A stretch of DNA of 35,793 nucleotides from a virus: positions 1 through 35,793 of IMG/VR virus record IMGVR_UViG_3300036862_000019. The stretch is one strand, 5' to 3'. The notes beneath the pieces were generated by a model. The model was not told where the DNA came from, did no database searches, and saw nothing but the letters and a program-made list of their open reading frames with translations. Of this stretch, positions 30,604 to 35,793 are shown piece by piece. The stretch's first letter is position 1, and every line of letters begins with the position of its first letter. Both the position numbers and the translations under genes were made by a program.

Positions 30604-31728
30604 ATGACGACCATCAGCTATACGATCATCGACGACAAATACAACGTCGAGGGCAAGGACCATGTGTCACTGGTGAATGCCACCATTTACAAATATCTTA
30701 GCATGTTTGGCAATACCGGCCAGATGACGGTGCTGAATTATCCGCGCGACATTACCCAAGAGGCGGCGCTATTCAAGCAGAGCATCGACGCCGCGCCGGA
30801 CACAACCATCAATAACAGTTGGTCGTCGTTCTCGCTGATCAAGACCGCTGGCGCCATGCTGTACTACAAGCCGGATGTGTATCAGGTGTACAAAAGTGCG
30901 TTTGAAGCGGGAAAGACGCTGGTATTCGCGGCCGGCAATTTCGGTGCCTTTAAGCCGCTTTCGATGTCGTTCGAATCGTCGCTGCCATTCTCGCTCAACA
31001 TCAGCGCCATGGACGAAACCCATCAAATATCCAGCTATTCCAGCGTCAATCCAGGCATTACCAATTACATCGCCGATGGCAGCATTCAGTATATGGGCCA
31101 GACCTATCACGGTACCTCGTTTGCCGCGCCGCGCGTCACCGCACTGGTGGCGATGCTGCAGGACAAATATCAGCATTCCCTCGATAATTCCGAGATTCAC
31201 ACCATTCTGGACTTGGCGAGCAAGGGCGAGCTGATGACCATCAGCGGCCACCCGGAGATCGCCGGCAGCTATTACCATGTGATTGACGACAGCGTGTTTG
31301 CCAAGGCGCTCAATTCGTCCTACGTGCCTGGCACCATCGACAACAAGGTAAAGGTGTCGGCGCTGTATGAGCTGGTGTTGAACCGGGTGGCCGACGACGA
31401 AGGGCTTGCCTACTGGACCGCCATCGCTGACAAACAGGGAATTGGGGCCGTGTTCAACAGCGCCAAAGGCTACGCCCAGCACTATAGCGAGGAAGGGGTC
31501 AGCCTGTTCGACAAGGTGCAAGACCTGTACCACCTGTTTCTTGGGCGTGAAGCCGACGACAAAGGCATGGCGTGGTGGCTGGACGTGGCCATGCAGACCC
31601 AGCGCCCGAGCGGCGATCAAATTTACAACGGCGGCCACGTTTGGGACATGAACGCGATGATCAAGATTATGGGCGACAGTGGCTTGCAACTGCCGGAATG
31701 GTGGGGCCATTACCAGATTAACGCCTAG
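30604..31728 (+). CDS. Subtilisin-like (S8) protease fused to two DUF4214 repeats
   Basis: A 374-residue protein. The C-terminal half of a subtilase is clear: oxyanion Asn in VFAAGNFG and nucleophile Ser172 in GTSFAAPRVTALVAML. The N-terminal Asp and His signatures are not canonical; DD at 10-11 and His20 in GKDHVSLV are candidates. Two DUF4214-type repeats follow, ALYELVLNRVADDEGLAYW near 255 and DLYHLFLGREADDKGMAWW near 310. DUF4214 occurs in large extracellular proteins. There is no signal peptide. It could act in the virion or inside the host. AGGGGA precedes the ATG. Confidence 0.8.
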   Translation: MTTISYTIIDDKYNVEGKDHVSLVNATIYKYLSMFGNTGQMTVLNYPRDITQEAALFKQSIDAAPDTTINNSWSSFSLIKTAGAMLYYKPDVYQVYKSAFEAGKTLVFAAGNFGAFKPLSMSFESSLPFSLNISAMDETHQISSYSSVNPGITNYIADGSIQYMGQTYHGTSFAAPRVTALVAMLQDKYQHSLDNSEIHTILDLASKGELMTISGHPEIAGSYYHVIDDSVFAKALNSSYVPGTIDNKVKVSALYELVLNRVADDEGLAYWTAIADKQGIGAVFNSAKGYAQHYSEEGVSLFDKVQDLYHLFLGREADDKGMAWWLDVAMQTQRPSGDQIYNGGHVWDMNAMIKIMGDSGLQLPEWWGHYQINA

Positions 31729-31750
31729 CGCAATTTTGCCAATATAACGG

Positions 31751-31756
31751 TATAAT
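31751..31756 (+). promoter_or_regulatory. Putative -10 TATAAT before 31798 gene
   Basis: A perfect TATAAT in the 69-base gap after the protease gene, preceded by GG as at 30554. No good -35 is seen. Confidence 0.4.
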
Positions 31757-31797
31757 TCTGGTAATTTAAATTCCAAAATGGCATAAAGGGGCACGTC

Positions 31798-32139
31798 ATG
31801 GACCCAGGCGGATGGAGCGGCCAAGCGCCGTTGAATGCCAGTACCACCGCCTATGCGGCCAATCTGGTGGCCAAGGCGAGTTCGGGGCGGTTGTGGGCGG
31901 TAAAAGGCTACAACTCAGGCCCGGCGCAATTCTTGCAGCTGCATGATGCGGCCGCGCTACCCGCCAATGGTGCGGTGCCGGTGGCAATTTTCATCATTCC
32001 GGCCACCGCCAATTTCGAATTCGACTTCGGCCTGTACGGCCGTGCCTTCGATAACGGCATCACTTTCTGCAATTCCAGCACCGGCCCGACCAAGACCATC
32101 GGCGCGGCGGATTGCTGGATCGACGCGAGGTTTTCGTGA
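31798..32139 (+). CDS. Putative virion protein, 113 aa
   Basis: A beta-rich protein containing LWAVKGYNSGPAQFLQLHDA, then FEFDFGLYGRAFDNGITFCN and SSTGPTKTIGAADCWIDARF. I associate this pattern with a common small structural-type protein family in phages; its role is unknown. AAGGGG precedes the ATG. The next ATG overlaps its stop. Confidence 0.65.
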   Translation: MDPGGWSGQAPLNASTTAYAANLVAKASSGRLWAVKGYNSGPAQFLQLHDAAALPANGAVPVAIFIIPATANFEFDFGLYGRAFDNGITFCNSSTGPTKTIGAADCWIDARFS

Positions 32140-32888
32140 TGATGCTGTCCTCGCTGCCGGAGTACCTGATTCAAATCGGCTTCGGCCTGGTGCCGGGCGT
32201 ATCGCGTGTCACCGGACTCGGGCATAACCCGTCGATTGCTGCCGTGCCGGCCGACGTGTGGTCCGGTGGCGGCACCTATCCGTGGTTGACCGCCGCCACC
32301 TCGCTGGAAATGGTGTCGAGCAGCGCCAGCGATGCCGCTGCGGGCACAGGCACGAGAACAGTGCTGGTGGCCGGTCTGGACGCTAACTATGTAGCGGTAT
32401 CGGAAACGGTCACGCTGAACGGCACCACGCCGGTGGCGCTGCTGAACCAGTATTTCCGCATCAATTCTCTGATTCAGATGAGTGCCGGCAGCGGTAAGGT
32501 CAACGCCGGCACCATCACGCTGCGCGATAGTGGTGGCGGCTCCACGCGCGGCCTGATCCCGGTGATCGGTGGCCAGGGTATCGGCATCAGCCGCCAGTCG
32601 GTCTACACCGTGCCGGCCGGCTTCACCTTGCAGATTCTGAGCCAGTACATCGGTGTCAACGGGTCCGGCGCCACGCGAACTGTCGACGTGTCAACGTACA
32701 TTCAGTCGTCGCTCGGCTATCACCGTCTGCCGGTGGTGCTGTCCGCCCAGGACGGCAACCCGTACCGGCACGACGGCATCCCCGGACTGACCCTGACTGA
32801 GAAAACCGACTATTGCCTGCGCTGCACCGCGATCAGTTCCACCGTGGAGCTGACCGGCGCGTGGCTCGGCATCCTGCGGAAGAACTGA
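32139..32888 (+). CDS. Putative virion structural protein, 249 aa
   Basis: A beta-rich protein (SLPEYLIQIGFGLVPGVSRV; SQYIGVNGSGATRTVDVSTY; YRHDGIPGLTLTEKTDYCLR). It has the look of a beta-sandwich virion protein of a family I have seen in many phages, often paired with the preceding gene. It might decorate the capsid or form a head fibre. Start 32139 overlaps the previous TGA; a second ATG follows at once. Confidence 0.65.
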   Translation: MMLSSLPEYLIQIGFGLVPGVSRVTGLGHNPSIAAVPADVWSGGGTYPWLTAATSLEMVSSSASDAAAGTGTRTVLVAGLDANYVAVSETVTLNGTTPVALLNQYFRINSLIQMSAGSGKVNAGTITLRDSGGGSTRGLIPVIGGQGIGISRQSVYTVPAGFTLQILSQYIGVNGSGATRTVDVSTYIQSSLGYHRLPVVLSAQDGNPYRHDGIPGLTLTEKTDYCLRCTAISSTVELTGAWLGILRKN

Positions 32889-32889
32889 C

Positions 32890-33057
32890 ATGCAAACCTT
32901 TGAGCTGGACCAGATTCAAGCCGCGCAGGATCATCGCCCGCAGGTTGAGCGCTTCATTACCGCCAGCGCGATCTATGTGATCGAGAGCATGGCCGATTAC
33001 GACAGCGTGCCGCCCGAAGTGCAGGCGGCTATCGACCTGCGCAACGAATTCGGTTAA
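32890..33057 (+). CDS. 55-aa acidic small protein
   Basis: Begins MQTFELDQIQAAQDHRPQVE and ends AAIDLRNEFG. It starts one base after the preceding stop. Soluble and helical; function unknown. Confidence 0.6.
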   Translation: MQTFELDQIQAAQDHRPQVERFITASAIYVIESMADYDSVPPEVQAAIDLRNEFG

Positions 33058-33066
33058 TATTTAAAT

Positions 33067-33184
33067 AAGCCCGTCGTCTACCTAGCCAAGGGCGCGAATG
33101 TTTAGGGGAATTACCCGGCCGGATTCCCCTTGATCTATCCGAAAGGATAGCAACGCGCTACAGCGAGCGGTATTCCGCGGGCTT
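33067..33184 (+). ncRNA. Compact multi-stem RNA upstream of terminase
   Basis: Five helices can be drawn. Outer stem AAGCCCG (33067-33073) with CGGGCTT (33178-33184). Second stem GGCGCG (33091-33096) with CGCGCT (33154-33159), one G.U. Within it are an 8-bp hairpin AGGGGAAT/ATTCCCCT (33104-33111/33123-33130) and CTATCC-GAAA-GGATAG (33135-33150). A GCGG-TATT-CCGC hairpin (33167-33178) abuts the outer stem. The loop of the third holds palindromic CCGGCCGG (33115-33122). No family recognised. Confidence 0.65.
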
Positions 33185-33227
33185 TCTCACGTCCTCAATC
33201 TAAACAACATGCATAGAACGCGCTACA
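33152..33227 (+). repeat. 11-bp direct repeat before small terminase
   Basis: AACGCGCTACA occurs at 33152-33162 and 33217-33227, 65 bases apart. The first copy is in the structured RNA; the second carries TACAAT (33224-33229), a possible -10. Candidate binding site for small terminase or a regulator. Confidence 0.6.
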
Positions 33228-33276
33228 ATGGTTATGCACCACCCATATAACAGGGCGTGCTAAAGGAGTTAACCAA

Positions 33277-33753
33277 ATGAGCGACAACCCCAAGCGGCCT
33301 GTTGGTCGCCCGTCAGATTATCGCCCTCAGTATGCAGAGCAAGCGCGCAAGCTATGTTTGCTCGGGCTGATCGATGCCGAGCTAGCTGAGTTCTTCGGCG
33401 TATCAGAGCAAACCATCAACGCATGGAAACATGCGAATCCAGAATTTCTTGATGCCATACAAAAGGGAAAGCTGCTAGCCGACGCCGATGTGGCCGGCAA
33501 GCTATACCACCGCGCCATGGGCTACGAGCATGAAGACGTGGACATTCGTGTGATCGACAGCCAGGTAGTGATGACTCCGGTGACCAAGTACTACCCGCCC
33601 GATACCGGTGCCGCGATCTTCTGGCTGAAGAACCGCCAGCGCGGCAAGTGGCGCGACAAGGTGGAGAACGAGATTACCGGCTCTGAAGGCGGCCCGATCC
33701 GCCTAGAGCTGGAATTCGTCAAAGCCCCGCCCCGTGAAGACGAGCCCGCATGA
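33277..33753 (+). CDS. terS: Terminase small subunit
   Basis: A 158-residue DNA-recognition subunit. N-terminal basic region (KRPVGRPSDYRPQYAEQARK), then a helix-turn-helix (GLIDAELAEFFGVSEQTINA) that would bind the packaging site, and a central helical part with AAIFWLKNRQRGKWRDK, a segment typical of small terminases. The acidic C-terminus overlaps the large-subunit start by ATGA. AAGGAG lies before the ATG. Confidence 0.9.
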   Translation: MSDNPKRPVGRPSDYRPQYAEQARKLCLLGLIDAELAEFFGVSEQTINAWKHANPEFLDAIQKGKLLADADVAGKLYHRAMGYEHEDVDIRVIDSQVVMTPVTKYYPPDTGAAIFWLKNRQRGKWRDKVENEITGSEGGPIRLELEFVKAPPREDEPA

Positions 33754-35003
33754 GGGCGCAATTTCCGGACAAGCTGGAATTTCTGTTCCGCCCGTGCCGC
33801 TTCAAGGTGGCGCGCGGCGGCCGTGGCTCCGGCAAGTCGTGGGGCTTCGCACGGGCACTGTTGTTGCTGGCCGCGCGTCAGCCACTACGCGTGCTGTGTA
33901 CCCGGGAAATTCAGAACTCGATTAAGGACTCCGTCCACCGCCTTTTAAGCGATCAGATCAGTGCGCTCGGTCTGCAGTCGCTATACGAAATTCAGAATGA
34001 TCAGATCATCGGCCCGAACGGCTCACTGTTCCTGTTCTCCGGCTTGCATCAGCAAACGGTGGACTCAATCAAGTCGTTCGAGGGCGTCGACATCGTATGG
34101 GTCGAGGAAGCGCAGTCGGTGGTCAAACGCTCTTGGGACGTGCTGATCCCGACCATCCGCCGCCCCAATTCGGAAATATGGGTCACGTTCAACCCGGACC
34201 TCGACACTGACGACACCTACCAGCGTTTCGTGGTCAATCCGCCGGAAGGGCGCTGCATCTCGATTGAGATGAACTTCAGCGACAACCCGTGGTTTCCGGA
34301 TGAACTGGAGCAGGAGCGCCAGCACTGTGCGCGCACCCGGCCCAATGACTATCCGAACATCTGGCTCGGCAAATGCCGCTCGGTGGTGGACGGGGCGATC
34401 TACGCCGACGAAGTGCGCGATCTGCTCGAATCGGGCCGGCACGGCTTCGTGCCGTACGATCCAACGCTGAAAGTGCATGCCATCTTCGACTTGGGCTGGA
34501 ACGACCTTACCGCAATCATCCTGGCGCAGCGCAACGGCCCGGAAATGCGCGTGATCCGCTACATTGAGGACAACCGGCGCCGCCTCGACCAGTATTCCGC
34601 CGACCTAAGAGACTTTCGTTATAACTGGGGCAAGGTATTTTTGCCGCACGATGGAACCAGCGGGAATATCGTTTCCGGCACGCTCACGCCGCGCACAACC
34701 ATGGAGTCGCTCGGCTGGGAGGTGGAAATACTGCCGCGTCTCGATCCGGAGGACGGCATCCGTTTGGCGCGCGAGATGTTCCCGCGCACCCGAATCGACA
34801 AGAACCAGGCCGGCCCGCTGGTGGAACGGCTGCGCCGCTACCGGCGCCACATCAACAAGGTAACCCGCGAACCCGGAGCCCCATTGCACGACGAGAACAG
34901 CCACGGCGCCGACGTATGGCGCTATCTGGCGATGGCCGCACCGCAGATGGTCAACGAGGAATGGGGCGGCGCACTAAATTACCGTAAGATTGGCACCGCC
35001 TGA
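33750..35003 (+). CDS. terL: Terminase large subunit
   Basis: A 417-residue packaging motor and nuclease. Walker A is GGRGSGKS (residues 23-30), Walker B is VDIVWVEEA (113-121) with catalytic Glu119/Glu120, followed by a coupling segment WVTFNPD. The nuclease domain begins at FDLGWND with Asp247, and FLPHDG follows. The pattern is of the PBSX-type terminase_3 family. It drives DNA into the portal encoded just downstream. Confidence 0.95.
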   Translation: MRAQFPDKLEFLFRPCRFKVARGGRGSGKSWGFARALLLLAARQPLRVLCTREIQNSIKDSVHRLLSDQISALGLQSLYEIQNDQIIGPNGSLFLFSGLHQQTVDSIKSFEGVDIVWVEEAQSVVKRSWDVLIPTIRRPNSEIWVTFNPDLDTDDTYQRFVVNPPEGRCISIEMNFSDNPWFPDELEQERQHCARTRPNDYPNIWLGKCRSVVDGAIYADEVRDLLESGRHGFVPYDPTLKVHAIFDLGWNDLTAIILAQRNGPEMRVIRYIEDNRRRLDQYSADLRDFRYNWGKVFLPHDGTSGNIVSGTLTPRTTMESLGWEVEILPRLDPEDGIRLAREMFPRTRIDKNQAGPLVERLRRYRRHINKVTREPGAPLHDENSHGADVWRYLAMAAPQMVNEEWGGALNYRKIGTA

Positions 35004-35059
35004 TTTGAATAACCAACAGCTATATGCGATGATACTTTTAGTATTTCAAAGGGATTGAC

Positions 35060-35793
35060 ATGGAGCTGAACGACGACATCGGATACGGAGAGCCGGACGC
35101 CGAGCAACCGGAATCCACTCGCATGAGCGAGCAGGAGTTGCTGGCGCTGGTCGATACCGAGGTGTCCGAGGCGCGCAGCTACCAGGACACGGTCGGCGCG
35201 CTGCGCCGCGAGGCGCTGGAGTTCTACTTCGGCGACCCGGTCGGCCGACTCGCTCCCCCGGAAATCGAAGGGCGCTCGACGGTCGTCTCGACCGACGTGC
35301 AAGACACCATCGAATGGATGCTGCCGTCGCTGCTGAAAATTTTCACCGCCGGTGACGAGGTGGTGGAATTCACGCCGAATGGTCCGGAAGACGAGGCCGG
35401 GGCCAAGCAGGCGACCGAATACATAAACTATCTGTTTCGCAACCATCCCGACACGTTCCGCCTGTTGTATACCTGGCTCAAAGACGGCCTGCTTGAAAAG
35501 CTCGGCGTGGCGATGGTGTATTGGGACCCAACCCCGAACCGCGAGCGCGAGCAATACAGCGGCTTGTCCGATCTGCAGCTGCAGCAGTTGCTTAACGATC
35601 CGGATGTCGAGCCGATTGAGCATGCGGTGCGCACCGAACTGCGCCTAGTCATGACGCCGCAGGGCCAAACCCAGCAGCAAGACCAGTCGCACGACGTGAC
35701 CATTCTGCGCACCACCAAGCGCGGCAAAATCTGCTTTGAATCTGTACCGCAGGACGAATTCCTGCTGTCGCCAGCCGCGCGCAGCCTGGAGGA
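35060..35793 (+). CDS. Portal protein, N-terminal part
   Basis: The first 244 codons of the portal; the gene continues at base 1 after the overlap. AAGGGA precedes ATG 35060. It starts with an acidic, flexible segment (MELNDDIGYGEPDAEQPEST), then RREALEFYFGDPVGR and SLLKIFTAGDEVVEFTP, consistent with P22-like/BPP-1-like portals. The gap after terminase (35004-35059) holds only a weak 5-bp hairpin at 35032-35044. Confidence 0.88.
   Translation, partial: MELNDDIGYGEPDAEQPESTRMSEQELLALVDTEVSEARSYQDTVGALRREALEFYFGDPVGRLAPPEIEGRSTVVSTDVQDTIEWMLPSLLKIFTAGDEVVEFTPNGPEDEAGAKQATEYINYLFRNHPDTFRLLYTWLKDGLLEKLGVAMVYWDPTPNREREQYSGLSDLQLQQLLNDPDVEPIEHAVRTELRLVMTPQGQTQQQDQSHDVTILRTTKRGKICFESVPQDEFLLSPAARSLE
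35616..35793 (+). repeat. Terminal overlap with bases 1-178
   Basis: 174 of 178 bases match bases 1-178. The four differences (35743, 35746, 35749, 35773) are all third codon positions and leave the portal sequence unchanged. The overlap shows the molecule closes on itself. Confidence 0.95.

Noticed and set aside
30769-31824. 351-codon minus-strand frame across the protease gene
   Set aside because: Mirror of the protease codons; low-complexity His/Val/Gly-rich product and no operon context.
33067-33184. Known self-cleaving ribozyme (hammerhead or twister)
   Set aside because: The GAAA is a tetraloop rather than a hammerhead core element, and the conserved cores I know are not matched.

Overview
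The window is essentially one complete genome of a tailed podovirus that infects a Gram-negative, probably proteobacterial, host. The ends overlap: bases 1-178 are repeated at 35616-35793 in the same reading frame of the portal gene, so the molecule closes to a unit of about 35,615 bp with the portal gene across the junction. The order terminase, portal, scaffold, SU10/BPP-1-type capsid, decoration protein, adaptor, fibre, ejection proteins with a lytic transglycosylase, and the absence of tail tube or tape measure, resemble the Bordetella BPP-1 / Burkholderia BcepC6B type of podovirus. This is recognised from protein character only; no database search was run. I see no integrase, partition gene or clear lysogenic repressor, and no DNA polymerase, primase, helicase, RNA polymerase, tRNA or CRISPR array.

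Layout. (1) 33277-35793 joined to 1-16410, plus strand: packaging, head and neck, fibre, and four large internal or ejection proteins ending in an 869-aa transglycosylase. A free-standing HNH homing endonuclease sits between the capsid and decoration genes. (2) 16412-18211: a 51-aa membrane protein on the minus strand, then a plus-strand lysis cassette of two small membrane proteins, a GH19 endolysin and a 3TM holin. (3) 22266-18208, minus strand: a tightly overlapped early operon of about 13 genes, many tiny, including an SSB-like protein, a DEDDy 3'-5' exonuclease, a winged-helix protein and a DUF3310 protein. (4) 22267-22516: a divergent control region with two good sigma70 promoters and operator-like repeats inside both spacers. 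(5) 22517-30266, plus strand: a Cro-like regulator, small accessory genes, a terminator and new promoter, a ribbon-helix-helix protein, an O-like replication initiator with an HNH domain inside it, a C5 cytosine methyltransferase with a second conserved-looking ORF nested in another frame, repeat-linked accessory genes, and RusA. (6) 30267-33276: two gene-free stretches rich in RNA structure, flanking a subtilisin-like protease fused to DUF4214 repeats and three probable virion or accessory genes.

The minus-strand and plus-strand early operons supply DNA-handling proteins (SSB, exonuclease, initiator, RusA, methyltransferase) that would act with the host replisome. The late block packages DNA and builds a virion that ejects internal proteins and a peptidoglycan-cutting enzyme. 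The lysis cassette ends tail to tail with the early operon at one shared CTAG. The most unusual elements are the nested ORF inside the methyltransferase, a compact multi-stem RNA just upstream of the terminase genes, the repeat-flanked HNH domain with a G-rich pentanucleotide array in the initiator, a 42-aa protein that is little more than an SSB-like C-terminal tail, and the protease-DUF4214 fusion.
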